Source: Paenibacillus sp. J5C2022 (GTDB lineage: Bacteria; Bacillota; Bacilli; Paenibacillales; Paenibacillaceae). Taken from it: 64,000 nucleotides of DNA. The position numbers and the translations under genes were made by a program. Below are positions 34,361 to 44,210 of the stretch, piece after piece (position 1 is the first letter of the stretch; the number at the start of each line of letters is the position of its first letter). Where the stretch lies: positions 1 to 64,000 of the forward strand of contig NZ_JAOQJC010000005.1 in the NCBI RefSeq assembly GCF_025567625.1, in the 5' to 3' direction. The notes beneath the pieces were generated by a model that had not been told where the DNA came from, made no database searches, and saw only the letters and a program-made list of their open reading frames with translations.

Positions 34361-34942
34361 TTAAATCGCGAATTGATGCCGTCCGATTTTGTCTGTATGC
34401 TCGCGCGTCCGTATCCACTGAGAAGTCGCTGTGGCGGGATTGTAATAGTAGAGTGCTCCCCCGGTCGGATCTTCGCCCAAAGCCGCATCCAATGCGGCGC
34501 GGTATGCCGAGTTGTCGGGCTGCAGATCGTATTGGCCGTCGCGGACCGCCGTGAACGCTCGCGGCTGTTCAATCACGTCCTTCACCCCATCCGGGAATCC
34601 GGACGACTCCACGCGATTAAGCACAACTGCGCCTACGGCCACCTGACCGGCATATACCTCTCCCCGCGCTTCGGCATGAATAATTTTGGCGAGCAGATAA
34701 AGCTCATGCAGCGTTAACGGAACTTTCGTGGCAATCTCGCCTTGAGACTGCTTCATGCCGCTTTCATCGTTCGGGAACAGCATGACCCGATGCAGCTCGA
34801 GGCTTTGCCCAATATTGTTATTTTCTATTTGGAACAGCTGCCAGCTTGCTTGATTCGCCAGTTCGGCAGCCGATGCAGAATTCGACGTCCATCCGGCGCA
34901 CACCAGCGCAGCCGTCAGCAGTAACATCCCTTTTTTGATCAT
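34361..34942 (-). CDS. SleB-type cell wall hydrolase (spore cortex hydrolase family)
   Basis: 193 aa with a cleavable signal peptide (GMLLLTAALVCAGWTSNSASA). The hydrolase-2 domain covers about 80-193: LYLLAKIIHAEARGEVYAGQ (catalytic Glu), VGAVVLNRVESSGFPD and the C-terminal Asn/Trp tract. No peptidoglycan-binding repeat precedes it, so it is shorter than classical SleB. GGAGGAG lies 7 nt before the ATG. Probably a germination or sporulation lytic enzyme. Confidence 0.88.
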   Translation of the reverse strand: MIKKGMLLLTAALVCAGWTSNSASAAELANQASWQLFQIENNNIGQSLELHRVMLFPNDESGMKQSQGEIATKVPLTLHELYLLAKIIHAEARGEVYAGQVAVGAVVLNRVESSGFPDGVKDVIEQPRAFTAVRDGQYDLQPDNSAYRAALDAALGEDPTGGALYYYNPATATSQWIRTREHTDKIGRHQFAI

Positions 34943-35153
34943 ACCCGATCTCCTCCTGTTCTGTTATGCTTGCACATTCAGACGGGCTCGTACGAGTGTA
35001 ACATATCAACCGGGATGCGTTAACCTTATAACTGCCATTGCATACATTTACTAAGGAAAATTGCTGTAGAAAGCCGTATCCATTGTCCCCGGATTCACCA
35101 ATTGGTACAATAAGAATAGGGAAACTTTACAGGTAGGAGGCCAGTTCGTAAAG

Positions 35154-36248
35154 ATGAACATTCTGAAGCAGAAGGACCGGGAGGAGCTGGAAGCAAGACT
35201 GCCGCGCATGCCGTGGTACGTAGAGCAGTTCGTCCAATACAAGCTGCCCGATCTGTCGCCTGCCTCGCTGGTGGAGTATATGAGAGATTATGAGACATTC
35301 CTTCGCTGGCTAATGGCGGAAGGATTGACGGAAGCGAAGAATATTCGGGAAGTTAAGCTGGAGGAGCTGGAGCGGCTGAAGATGGAGAGCGTTGACGGCT
35401 TCCGCATGTTTCTAACGACATACAAAGAGGAGCGCAACAGCAAAACGACTGTTACCCGCAAGCTGTCTTCGCTGCGATCCTTGTTCCATTATTTGAGCCA
35501 GATCGCCGAGGACGACGACTTCTACCCGCTGCTCAAGCGGAATGTGATGGCGAAGGTGGCGATCAAGCGGACGCACAAGCCGAAGGATACGGCGGCGAAG
35601 CTGGAGGGCAAGCTGCTGCAAGAAGAGGAAATTGCCGAGTTCCTTCATTATATCAAGCGTCATTACGGCGAGGAGATCGCCAGCAACAAGCAGGCGCTGT
35701 ACGCCTATGAGCTGAATCGGACTCGCGACGCTTGCATCGTCAGCCTTATTCTGCATTCCGGGCTTCGCGTCTCGGAGCTGGTCAATCTGAATCTGGACGA
35801 TCTGGATGTGAAGAAGAAGCTGATCTATGTATATCGAAAGGGGAAGAACGACGACGATTTCAAAACGCCCGTCTACTTCAGGCAAGATGCGATAGACGAT
35901 CTGAAGGCGTACGTCGAGCTGAGAGATGTGCGATACAAGGCGCCGCGGCGTGAGAAAGCGCTGTTCCTTGCCATTGCGAACGGGAAGAGCGAGGGCTCAC
36001 GAATGACGAAGCGCGCCATCCAGGCGATGGTGCTGAAGTACGCCAAGCGGTTCGGCAAGCCGTACTTGTCCGTCCATAAGCTGCGGCATTCCTTCGCAAC
36101 AGATTATTATCTGCAGAACGATATATACAAGACGCAGGAACAGCTCGGCCACGCATCGCCGGAGACGACACAGATCTATGCGCATCTGACGGATAAGACG
36201 ATGGCCGAGGCGATCGACCGCAGAGGCGGGGATGACGCTTCCTCGTGA
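35154..36248 (+). CDS. xerS: tyrosine recombinase XerS
   Basis: 364 aa site-specific recombinase. N-terminal core-binding part has RMPWYVEQFVQYKL and a SAM-like fold; the catalytic domain carries Arg in HSGLRVSELVN, His-x-x-Arg in HKLRHSFATDYY, His in LGHASPETT and Tyr in TQIYAHLTDK. XerS resolves chromosome dimers alone in streptococci; many Bacilli carry it beside XerC/XerD. Ribosome site AGGAGG is 13 nt from the ATG, rather far. Divergent from sleB. Confidence 0.88.
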   Translation: MNILKQKDREELEARLPRMPWYVEQFVQYKLPDLSPASLVEYMRDYETFLRWLMAEGLTEAKNIREVKLEELERLKMESVDGFRMFLTTYKEERNSKTTVTRKLSSLRSLFHYLSQIAEDDDFYPLLKRNVMAKVAIKRTHKPKDTAAKLEGKLLQEEEIAEFLHYIKRHYGEEIASNKQALYAYELNRTRDACIVSLILHSGLRVSELVNLNLDDLDVKKKLIYVYRKGKNDDDFKTPVYFRQDAIDDLKAYVELRDVRYKAPRREKALFLAIANGKSEGSRMTKRAIQAMVLKYAKRFGKPYLSVHKLRHSFATDYYLQNDIYKTQEQLGHASPETTQIYAHLTDKTMAEAIDRRGGDDASS

Positions 36249-36275
36249 CGGGCAGCGCTGCTTCGCCTCGCTGGT

Positions 36276-36800
36276 CTACATCTGTTCCAGGTCGCCCGGG
36301 GAAATGCCCTCTTCCACAGCGAATTCGAAATCTTCGATATCGTAAACCTGCACGGGCACTTCCGCTTCAATCAGCTTGTCCTGGAATTCGAACTGGTCCG
36401 TCAAGAGCGGCGTGCCTAGCTTTAATGCCGTTAAGATAAGTTCCGTTTCGATGGGATCGAACAATTCGCCGTATTGCGCTGTGTCCACCGTATTGACGAT
36501 CGTGAATTGTATGCGGTCGTTCAGAAGCAGCGGCGAGCTTTCCCGCCACGGCGCCTGAAGCGCTTTTTCAATTTTTTTACGATTAAGCGGGTCTTCGAAA
36601 AATAATATAAGCTGATTGATTTGCGCTTTCACATGCCCGTCGTCATCCGGATTGTCCATAATGGGATCATTGCCGTCTCTCATCTCATACAGCTCGGCTA
36701 TGGAAGAATAAGGAACCACGAAATCCACAGGATGGCCGGGTACGAGCAGATGTCCGAAGGTAGCTACCATCACTGCTTCAATGACAAAACGTCGATGCAC
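36276..36800 (-). CDS. conserved hypothetical protein
   Basis: 174 aa from GTG 36800 (GGAGGAG 6 nt upstream). Hydrophobic beta-strand start (RRFVIEAVMVATFGHLLVPG), then an acidic middle (DGNDPIMDNPDDDGHVKAQ) and acidic C-terminus. No membrane helix or known motif. Convergent with xerS and divergent from ypdA. Function unknown. Confidence 0.75.
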   Translation of the reverse strand: MHRRFVIEAVMVATFGHLLVPGHPVDFVVPYSSIAELYEMRDGNDPIMDNPDDDGHVKAQINQLILFFEDPLNRKKIEKALQAPWRESSPLLLNDRIQFTIVNTVDTAQYGELFDPIETELILTALKLGTPLLTDQFEFQDKLIEAEVPVQVYDIEDFEFAVEEGISPGDLEQM

Positions 36801-36905
36801 GAATCTCTCCTCCTGCATTCAATCTATTATGCATAATTAATTATACAGCAATTCGATGCTTGTACAAGCTTATTGGCAGAACCATTCCTAATGGAGGACT
36901 CAACT

Positions 36906-37889
36906 ATGAATATGGAACATACGATCATTATCGGGGCAGGTCCATGCGGCATAGCTGCAGCAATCGAGCTTCAGCGGCACGGTGTCAGCCCTCTCGTCAT
37001 CGAGAAGCGGAATATTGTGCATGCCATCTCGCAGTACCCCACCTATATGCAATTTTTCAGTACGTCCGAGCTTCTGGAGATCGGAGACGTTCCCTTCACG
37101 ACGGCGAATGACAAGCCGACGCGGCTGGAGGCGCTGAACTACTATCGAACCGTCGCGCAGCGGCATAAGCTCCGTATCGCACCTTACGTGACGATAACGG
37201 ATATCCGGCGAACGGATGAAGGATTCCAGCTGCGGGGGCACGATCGCTTCCAGGAAGAGGAGCTGAGCTATGCCTGCCGTCATGTCGTCATTGCGACAGG
37301 CTACTTCGATTCTCCCAACATGCTCGGCATTCCGGGCGAATCTTCAGAGAAGGTCAGCCACTTCTTCCGCGAAGCCCATCCTTATGCCGGCATGAAGGTC
37401 GCTATTATCGGCGGCAGCAACTCCAGCATCGACGCCGCATTGGAGCTGGAGCGCGTAGGCGCAGATGTGACCGTCGTCTATCGCAGAAGCCGGTACTCCT
37501 CCAGCATCAAGCCGTGGGTGCGGCCCATCTTCGAGGGCAAGGTTGCCAAAGGCGGCATTACGATGCTGTTCGACTCCACCGTGACGGAAATACATCGACG
37601 CCACATCGTGGTGCAAAGTCCGGACGGCAACAGAGAACTGCCCAACGATTTCGTGCTGGCTTTGACGGGCTTCCATCCGGATCGCGGCTTCTTATCGTCG
37701 GCCGGCGTGACGATGGAAGCGGAAGGCTATCCTACCTTTGCCGAGGATACGATGGAGACCAACGTCCCCGGCATCTATCTGGCTGGCGTCGTCGCTTCTC
37801 GCCATGAAGCGAATGAGATCTTTATCGAGACGGGCCGCTTCCACGGGCGCAAGATCGTACAACATATGGTCGAAGCAGGACGTCTATAA
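36906..37889 (+). CDS. ypdA: bacillithiol disulfide reductase YpdA (Bdr)
   Basis: 327 aa FAD/NADPH flavoprotein that reduces oxidised bacillithiol, part of the low-molecular-weight thiol system of Firmicutes. FAD site IIIGAGPCGIAAAIEL with the family Cys at about residue 14, second Rossmann motif VAIIGGSNSSIDAALELE for NADPH, and GIYLAGVVASRHEANEIFIE at the C-terminus. Start ATG 36906 has GGAGG 8 nt upstream; an in-frame start at 36873 lacks a site. Confidence 0.92.
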   Translation: MNMEHTIIIGAGPCGIAAAIELQRHGVSPLVIEKRNIVHAISQYPTYMQFFSTSELLEIGDVPFTTANDKPTRLEALNYYRTVAQRHKLRIAPYVTITDIRRTDEGFQLRGHDRFQEEELSYACRHVVIATGYFDSPNMLGIPGESSEKVSHFFREAHPYAGMKVAIIGGSNSSIDAALELERVGADVTVVYRRSRYSSSIKPWVRPIFEGKVAKGGITMLFDSTVTEIHRRHIVVQSPDGNRELPNDFVLALTGFHPDRGFLSSAGVTMEAEGYPTFAEDTMETNVPGIYLAGVVASRHEANEIFIETGRFHGRKIVQHMVEAGRL

Positions 37890-37905
37890 CACGACAAATA
37901 AATAA

Positions 37906-37952
37906 AACCTTGCCGATGAGAGCTCTGATCAGCGTCTCTCATCGGCAAGGTT
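37906..37952. terminator. bidirectional terminator between ypdA and the DUF4129 gene
   Basis: A perfect 17-bp stem AACCTTGCCGATGAGAG / CTCTCATCGGCAAGGTT, followed by ATTTG on plus and TTTTATTTATTTG on minus. Confidence 0.9.
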
Positions 37953-39291
37953 ATTTGTCTCGTCTGCGGCTTTCCTCCAGCATCGCTTTATGACGCGCAA
38001 TGTCGGCATCTTTCGGCTGATGTCCGCCGTAACGGGCGTTCTCGTAAGTCGTCATCATGTCGTCCAGCGCCGGCTTGCTCCATTGCTCGCCTCCTTGCGC
38101 CCCCGTCAGGTCCGCCGCCATCTCACGGGGAGTCAGGTGCTCCCCCGGTTCATACCCCTTCCCCGCTGCCTTGCGAACGAGCTGCTTATAGAGATATCGA
38201 ATCCGCTCCGCATTGCTTCCCAGCGAATCCCAGGCAGGCTCCTTCTCCGGGCCTCGCTTACTCTTCCATATCGCTTTCCACCGCTTCAAGAGCGGCAGCT
38301 CCTCCATCAGACTTTCCACATCGTCGGTATAAGCCGCATTCTCTCCGCTCAGCAGCCACTCTCTCTGCATCAGCTTCGCGGCCAATCGCTTCCATACCCG
38401 ATATAACCATCTCAAGCCGAAGTAGACAAGAAGGATTGCGATAGCCGCGATTATCGCCATTGCGATGACCTTGAACGCCAGCTCCAGCAATTGCATCAGC
38501 TTGGACGGCTCGCCGCTCTCCAGCGGCGGCATCCCGCCTGGCTGCTGCGCCACGCCCTCCTCTTGGACGGGCGGCTCTTGCTTCTCCCTGTTCATCCAGC
38601 CCAGCACTTGCTGAAGCAAGCGTTCCGCAGCTTCCTTCATCCATTGCAGGATGCGGTGCAGGAACGACAACAGGAGCAGGATGGCTCCGAGCGCTGCGAG
38701 CAGCATTCGATTCCTGCGTCTGGCATCGGCAAAAGCCGGTGATCGGGAACCGTCATCCACAGTCTCCCGCGACAGCAGCCTTTCGTTCGCGATGAATAGG
38801 AACAGAATAGTGGAAGCAATGCCGCCAACGAGCAACGGTATATGATAGTTCGCCAGGTCGTCTGGCCGGAATGCGCTTATCGCAAGCGCTGTCGCATACA
38901 GCGCCAGTCCCGTCAGCATATGCTTGCTCTGGAAGCTGCTCGGCCAGTTGCGGATGTGCAGCGCGATTCCCTGATAAGCAATATATATGCCTACCGGAGC
39001 ACAGGCGGCAAGCTGCAAGAGCGAAGGCGGCAGCAACAGCAAGTACAATATCGCCGCAGTGAACACCGTTCCGATCAAGCATGCAAGCAACCCATGCATC
39101 CCCTTGCGAATCGATTCTTTCCCGAACAACAAAAGCGTAGGAAAGGTATAACTGCCCAACAACGTTGCATACCAGACCATGCCCTGAGGTTCCGGCAGCA
39201 GGTAAGCGGATGCAATGACAGCCAGCGGAAACAGAAACAGCAGCTCGGCGCCTCCTCTCAGCACCGTGCCGGCAAGACGCTTCATCCTCAT
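37951..39291 (-). CDS. DUF4129 membrane protein (TgpA-like without transglutaminase core)
   Basis: 446 aa from ATG 39291 (GGAGGGG 8 nt upstream). About six to seven helices in the first 210 residues, a Pro/Glu/Gln-rich outside loop (EKQEPPVQEEGVAQQPGG), one more helix (AMAIIAAIAILLVYFGLRWL) and a cytosolic DUF4129 domain (YLYKQLVRKAAGKGYEPGEH, LTPREMA). Equivalent third genes in MoxR-DUF58 operons usually contain a transglutaminase domain with Cys-His-Asp; none is visible here. Overlaps the DUF58 stop as ATGA. Confidence 0.85.
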   Translation of the reverse strand: MRMKRLAGTVLRGGAELLFLFPLAVIASAYLLPEPQGMVWYATLLGSYTFPTLLLFGKESIRKGMHGLLACLIGTVFTAAILYLLLLPPSLLQLAACAPVGIYIAYQGIALHIRNWPSSFQSKHMLTGLALYATALAISAFRPDDLANYHIPLLVGGIASTILFLFIANERLLSRETVDDGSRSPAFADARRRNRMLLAALGAILLLLSFLHRILQWMKEAAERLLQQVLGWMNREKQEPPVQEEGVAQQPGGMPPLESGEPSKLMQLLELAFKVIAMAIIAAIAILLVYFGLRWLYRVWKRLAAKLMQREWLLSGENAAYTDDVESLMEELPLLKRWKAIWKSKRGPEKEPAWDSLGSNAERIRYLYKQLVRKAAGKGYEPGEHLTPREMAADLTGAQGGEQWSKPALDDMMTTYENARYGGHQPKDADIARHKAMLEESRRRDK

Positions 39292-40406
39292 GCGCTTTGC
39301 CCCTCCCTCTCCGTATCGCTGCGTCCTTCCTTCATGCGCAGCTCCCATACCGCAACCGCATTGCCGTTAAGCCGCAACAGCCGCGCCTTCGCCTCCAGCT
39401 CGTCATTCCAGTAAGAAGAGATGATCAACACGTCGCGATCGCGATAGCCTTCATCCACTCCCCGTTGCAGCAGCATATGGAAGGGCTCCGTCCGCTCCAG
39501 GAGAAGCTTCGCCATTGCTTCAAATATCATATACAGCTGTTCATGTCCTCCTGAAGGCTCGATCCGAACGCTGTCTGCTTCTCCCTCCAGCGGCATATTG
39601 GCTGTGAAGCCGGCTTCCATGCCCCCCTCGATCGCGCAATTCACCGCTCCGGCTGCCCATTCGATGCCGTATTCAATAAGCTCGACGTCCGATACGCTGC
39701 GCCACATGCCTTCTCCATCGTCCACATTGAGATAGACAAGCAGGCGGCGATCCGCAGTATAGTCATATTGATGCACCTGCAGGCTGCCCGCACGCGCTGT
39801 CGCCTTCCAATTCACCATCTTATAGCTGTCGCCGGCTTGATAAGGTCTTGCTCCCGCGATGACGAACGGGTCCGGCACGATGAAGCGCCTTACTGTCACA
39901 TCGCCTTGCCAGCTGTGCTGAGGCAGCTGCCCCATATCGACATCGGCGGGTCGCGGGTAGACGATCAGCTCGCTGCTTAGCGGAAGCTGCATGACGCTTC
40001 GGCCGATGTCGAGCAGATCGCCGCTCGTGAGCGATACCGTATGAAGTCGGTACCATCCCCGCCGCTGCGGCGTAATCCAATGCGTACGCGTTATTTTGGA
40101 CTGCGGCTTCAGGCTGAAGAAGCTCTTGTGATTCTGATAATGGCTGCCGCTGCTCACTGCGAAGTTGTCCCCTGTGCGGAACTGCAGATGGGCGGACAGC
40201 TGAGACTCTGCCGACACCCAGGGCACGGGAAGCCACTTCCTGTTCGCCAGCTGTTCGATCAGAGTCATCTCTTCCCCTCTGAAGCAGGTGTTCCTGCTGA
40301 AGCGCCTCGAATAGCTCACTTTTTGCAACGCGAAGCGCTGATAGATCATTTTTTGCGCCAGAAGCAGCACCGCTGTCATGACCAGGAACCAGAGAAAGAT
40401 CAACAC
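39288..40406 (-). CDS. DUF58 domain protein
   Basis: 372 aa; an N-terminal hydrophobic helix pair (MLIFLWFLVMTAVLLLAQKM) and the DUF58 signature ARPYQAGDSYKMVNWKATAR. A vWA-like C-terminal region follows (DRRLLVYLNVDDGEGMW). Partner of the MoxR ATPase in the same operon; such pairs act as chaperone-like systems on surface or metal-containing proteins. Confidence 0.9.
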   Translation of the reverse strand: MLIFLWFLVMTAVLLLAQKMIYQRFALQKVSYSRRFSRNTCFRGEEMTLIEQLANRKWLPVPWVSAESQLSAHLQFRTGDNFAVSSGSHYQNHKSFFSLKPQSKITRTHWITPQRRGWYRLHTVSLTSGDLLDIGRSVMQLPLSSELIVYPRPADVDMGQLPQHSWQGDVTVRRFIVPDPFVIAGARPYQAGDSYKMVNWKATARAGSLQVHQYDYTADRRLLVYLNVDDGEGMWRSVSDVELIEYGIEWAAGAVNCAIEGGMEAGFTANMPLEGEADSVRIEPSGGHEQLYMIFEAMAKLLLERTEPFHMLLQRGVDEGYRDRDVLIISSYWNDELEAKARLLRLNGNAVAVWELRMKEGRSDTEREGQSA

Positions 40407-40420
40407 GTTGGTCCCACCGC

Positions 40421-41380
40421 CTATCGTACCGCGATATCCGCTTCCGTCGGCACCTCAGTGGAAGCAAGAATGTCATGAATGATCTCTTCGGCGCGATTTC
40501 TTCCCTTGTGCATCCCGCGCAGCAACAGCCGGTGAGCAAGTACCGGCTTCGCCATCGCCTTCACATCATCGGGCGTGATGAAGTCTCTGCCCCGCAGCGC
40601 AGCATAAGCCTGCGTCGCGCGAAGCAGCGCACCGCTGCCGCGCGGACTTGCGCCGATGGCGACATCGTCGCGCTCGCGGGTTCGCTCCACGATCCGCAAG
40701 ATGTAACCAAGCAGGTCATCCGTTGCCTTAACAGACGGATAGGCACGCTGCGCTGCTTCGATATCGGCCTTGTTCGCAACTGCCTCCAGCTGCTCCAGAG
40801 GGCTTGTCCCCATGAATCGCTTTAGCAGCTGAAGTCCTTCTGCCGTTGAGGGATAGCCCATATTCACTTTGAACAGAAAGCGGTCCAACTGCGCCTCCGG
40901 AAGCGGGAACGTCCCGCCTTGCTCGACCGGATTTTGCGTCGCGATTACCATGAACGGCTGCTCTAGTATCATTGTCTCGCCATCGATACTCACCTGACGC
41001 TCTTCCATGCACTCCAGCAGGCTGGACTGCGTCCTTGGCGTGGCGCGATTGATCTCGTCCGCCAGCAATATGTTCGTGAACAGCGGACCCGGACGGAACT
41101 GGAAGTCGCCTTCCTTCTGATTGTAGAAGTGAATACCGCTCAAATCCGAAGGAAGCAGGTCCGGCGTGAACTGAATTCGTTTGAACTGCAACGACAGCGA
41201 CCTTGCCATCGATTTGGCGAGCATCGTCTTGCCGGTTCCCGGAACATCCTCCAGCAGCACGTGGCCGGAGGTAATTAACCCAATTAACAATAGCTCGATA
41301 ACATCTGCTTTTCCGACGATAACCTTCCCTATGTTTTGCTTCACCTTCGTTGCCAGATTGTCAATGGCGTGCAATGGCAT
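40421..41380 (-). CDS. MoxR family AAA+ ATPase
   Basis: 319 aa. Walker A EDVPGTGKTMLAKSMARS, Walker B ILLADEINRATPRTQSSLLE, sensor 1 VIATQNPVEQGGTFPLPEAQ and sensor 2 GASPRGSGALLRA. First gene of MoxR-DUF58-DUF4129. AAAGGAG is 11 nt before ATG 41380; GTG 41392 is an alternative start with too little spacing. Confidence 0.93.
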   Translation of the reverse strand: MPLHAIDNLATKVKQNIGKVIVGKADVIELLLIGLITSGHVLLEDVPGTGKTMLAKSMARSLSLQFKRIQFTPDLLPSDLSGIHFYNQKEGDFQFRPGPLFTNILLADEINRATPRTQSSLLECMEERQVSIDGETMILEQPFMVIATQNPVEQGGTFPLPEAQLDRFLFKVNMGYPSTAEGLQLLKRFMGTSPLEQLEAVANKADIEAAQRAYPSVKATDDLLGYILRIVERTRERDDVAIGASPRGSGALLRATQAYAALRGRDFITPDDVKAMAKPVLAHRLLLRGMHKGRNRAEEIIHDILASTEVPTEADIAVR

Positions 41381-41401
41381 GGCAGGCGGCACTCCTTTCC
41401 A

Positions 41402-42331
41402 TTACGATTTGGCTTGATTCGACCTGGAGCGCTGCAACGACTGAAGCTCGCGCCACTTGATTATACGAATTCCTTCCTTCTGCAGTACCTTTTTAATATC
41501 TTCATCCATGAACAGCCGATGCTCCATTCCCCGTTTCTCCGGCTCCCTGTGGAATGACCTCAGCTCATCCGTCACCTGCGATGGGTGAATGATCAGCTCC
41601 GTCACACCGGCATGAAGGTTGCCAAGCAGAGCGCTCATCTCCTGCTTCAATGCGTCATACGTTTCGCCATCTCCCAGCGCGAACGGCAAGCCGACCAAGT
41701 AATCCAGGATGACGACCCCTTTCGCATCCGCGAGCGCAGCCACCTGTCTCGCCTGCTCCTGCATATCGGGCGGGGCGATACTGCCATTCTCCTGAAGGAC
41801 ATAACGCGGCAAGCGGAACGGCAAGCCGTATTCGGCGCATATATCCAGCACTTCGGCCAGGAAATGGCGCCCCGTCTGCAAGCCGTACAGACTCCCCATG
41901 TGATTGTCCGCATGCGTTGGGTTCATGCCGAGGGAAATCGCCATCTCAATCTGATTCGTCATCTCCTGCTTCAACTGAGCGGCATCGGCTGCAACTTCCA
42001 CGCTTCGGCAATCGCTCGGGAAATATCCTTCCGCCGTTACCAGCGACGATACATCTCCCGACCGCGTCACCGGTCCCCAGCGATAAGGGTCCCATTCGCT
42101 CGTAAAGGTCAGGTGAACGCCTACATCATATTGCGGATGCTGCGCACTCCACTTCGCAGCTTCATACGCCCATGCGCAAGGCATCATGACCGTGGCCGAG
42201 CTGACCGCCCCTAGCTCCAGCATCTCTTGCACGGCTATATTGACTGAATGGCATAGCCCGTAATCATCGGCATTGACAAGCAGCAGCCGATCTTCAGCAT
42301 GGTAACCCAATTGTTCCGCTAAACTACTCAT
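41402..42331 (-). CDS. ChbG/YdjC family carbohydrate deacetylase
   Basis: 309 aa cytosolic metal-dependent deacetylase. LLLVNADDYGLCHSVN (Asp-Asp), DVGVHLTFTSEWD (His) and NPTHADNHMGS (His-x3-His type) make up the metal site. Substrates in the family are di-acetylchitobiose or related N-acetyl sugars. Followed closely by moxR but with its own promoter upstream (42383-42412). Confidence 0.88.
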   Translation of the reverse strand: MSSLAEQLGYHAEDRLLLVNADDYGLCHSVNIAVQEMLELGAVSSATVMMPCAWAYEAAKWSAQHPQYDVGVHLTFTSEWDPYRWGPVTRSGDVSSLVTAEGYFPSDCRSVEVAADAAQLKQEMTNQIEMAISLGMNPTHADNHMGSLYGLQTGRHFLAEVLDICAEYGLPFRLPRYVLQENGSIAPPDMQEQARQVAALADAKGVVILDYLVGLPFALGDGETYDALKQEMSALLGNLHAGVTELIIHPSQVTDELRSFHREPEKRGMEHRLFMDEDIKKVLQKEGIRIIKWRELQSLQRSRSNQAKS

Positions 42332-42382
42332 GGCTCATAACTCCTTCGCTATTGGATCGGTATATGGGATCGTACTGCATCT

Positions 42383-42412
42383 ATTATAAACATCCAAGGC
42401 AGATGTTGGCAA
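42383..42412 (-). promoter_or_regulatory. sigma-A promoter of the ydjC-type gene
   Basis: Minus strand TTGCCA (42407-42412), 18-bp spacer, TATAAT (42383-42388), about 50 bp before the start codon. Confidence 0.6.
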
Positions 42413-42550
42413 AATCAATACGCAATTCAAACGCATATGACCGATTATATTCGACAGAATTATCTGACAATTGCAAGTGACACTGTCGAATGAATTTGCT
42501 TCCTGTTGCTTATTGCGCTTCCCCGGGAAATGATTCGCTGGGCAATACGT

Positions 42551-44119
42551 TCATTTCCCGCTCCGCTTCCTTCGCAGCCGCAGCTGTCGCGCCATCAGCC
42601 ATGAGAAGGCAATCATCAGCGTGCCCGTTGCCGGGCCAATTGGATCTAGCAAGACAGACGCAAGCAGAACAGCCGCTGTTATCCAGCAGATAGCGATATA
42701 CCTTATCGGGCTGCTCCAGCTTCCCAGATGCCATGGAGCGCCATTCTCCTTCGCACCTTGCCCTCTCCAAGCGCGACAAGAGAGCGCAATGCCGTACGCA
42801 GCGAGCAGGCATACGATCGCAATGGACGCCAATGGCAGTGTAACAGCTAGTTCATAGAGCGACTGAAGGACAGCCATAACTGCAATTGCCGCTGCAGCGC
42901 ACGCCCATATCGCATACAGCGGCAGAGCGCTGCGCAGCGAGACTGTCGACAGCTTACTCCCGATGGGAAAGATACCGTCTCGCGCCATGCTGAAAAGCGC
43001 TCTGGCGCTTGCGGCGAGCGATGAGTAGCAGCTAAGCCACAACGCCGCAAGGATAAGCGGCAGCCACCAGCCTCTCCCCCACTCCGAACCGACGGTATCC
43101 AGAAATACTGCCGCTCCGCCGAAGCCTTGCTCTGACAGCAAGTCTCCGCCAGGATTCCATAACAGTGATAGGAAGAACAGCAGCATACACACAAGCAAGC
43201 TGCTGTACGCGACGGATAAAAAAATTGCCCACGGCACATGGACGCGGGGCTCTACGCATTCCTCAGCGCCTAACCCGGAGCCGTCCATCCCGAGAAACAG
43301 AAGCAGCAATAGCAGAGAACCGGTCAGAAAGGCGGGCATCGTCACATTCCCCGTAAGCGCGGCATCCTTCCATTGATACAAGATGGCAGGCGAGTACTCC
43401 CCCGGCCAGAACAGGACCAGAAGGCAGCCGAGCATGGCAGATGCCGCAAGCACTTGAAGCCATACGCCTGCCGACAGAAGCCAACGCATGGCCCTTGATG
43501 CGACTTGCTGCACCGCAGCCAAGGAAGCCGTTACGATCAGGAAACAGATCCAGTAGCTGACGCTTGTCGCTGTGAACGAGAAGCGGGCAACCAAGTAATC
43601 GTTCGCCAAATAAGCGAATGCCCCTGCCAGCAGAGTCAGCTTGGCGATATACCCCATCAGCAGCAGCAAGCCAGTCGCTGCCGCTGCTCTCCCTCCGCCG
43701 GAAGCATAAGCGGCATGGTAGACGCCTCCCGCAGTAGGTGTCTCGGAAGCCAGCTCCGCAAGCGTTGCGCCAAGAGCTGTCGACAGCAACGCCACCGCAG
43801 GCAAGCCGTATCCGATGACAGACAACCCGCCGGTTCCGATGGAAGGTCCGTACACGACGACGGCAGTGCCGAGGAATGCTATAGCGTTGAAGGACATCCC
43901 CATCGAAGAAACGGTTCGCAATTGTCTGCGCAATATGCCGATTATGCCGTATTGGCTTAATTCGTTCCTGTCCTGAAGCAGCTGGATTTCCAGCCCGTAA
44001 CGGAGCATGCTCTGATAAGTAGGATGACGGCCTACCGCCAAGCTCCCTCTGACCGCAACGGCAATGATGAACAGAAAAAAAACAGCATGCAAGAAAAAGC
44101 CGACAAGCGCGCTTGCCAT
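42551..44119 (-). CDS. APC family amino acid permease
   Basis: 522 aa, about twelve to thirteen helices. The APC core starts only after about 65 residues (SSMGMSFNAIAFLGTAVVVY, TLAELASETPTAGGVYHAAY), preceded by an extra N-terminal helix and a charged stretch, an unusual extension. LFLGMDGSGLGAEECVEPR is the conserved middle motif. Closest in pattern to the GABA/choline-like APC branch; substrate unknown. GGGGTGGG is upstream of the ATG. Confidence 0.88.
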   Translation of the reverse strand: MASALVGFFLHAVFFLFIIAVAVRGSLAVGRHPTYQSMLRYGLEIQLLQDRNELSQYGIIGILRRQLRTVSSMGMSFNAIAFLGTAVVVYGPSIGTGGLSVIGYGLPAVALLSTALGATLAELASETPTAGGVYHAAYASGGGRAAAATGLLLLMGYIAKLTLLAGAFAYLANDYLVARFSFTATSVSYWICFLIVTASLAAVQQVASRAMRWLLSAGVWLQVLAASAMLGCLLVLFWPGEYSPAILYQWKDAALTGNVTMPAFLTGSLLLLLLFLGMDGSGLGAEECVEPRVHVPWAIFLSVAYSSLLVCMLLFFLSLLWNPGGDLLSEQGFGGAAVFLDTVGSEWGRGWWLPLILAALWLSCYSSLAASARALFSMARDGIFPIGSKLSTVSLRSALPLYAIWACAAAAIAVMAVLQSLYELAVTLPLASIAIVCLLAAYGIALSCRAWRGQGAKENGAPWHLGSWSSPIRYIAICWITAAVLLASVLLDPIGPATGTLMIAFSWLMARQLRLRRKRSGK

Positions 44120-44210
44120 ATTCGTCCCACCCCCATACTAAATGTATGAGACTGGTCAGGCAGGCATGCTTCATTGCGCGCTGTAATGCCGGCATGGTAT
44201 TCATTCTTCA

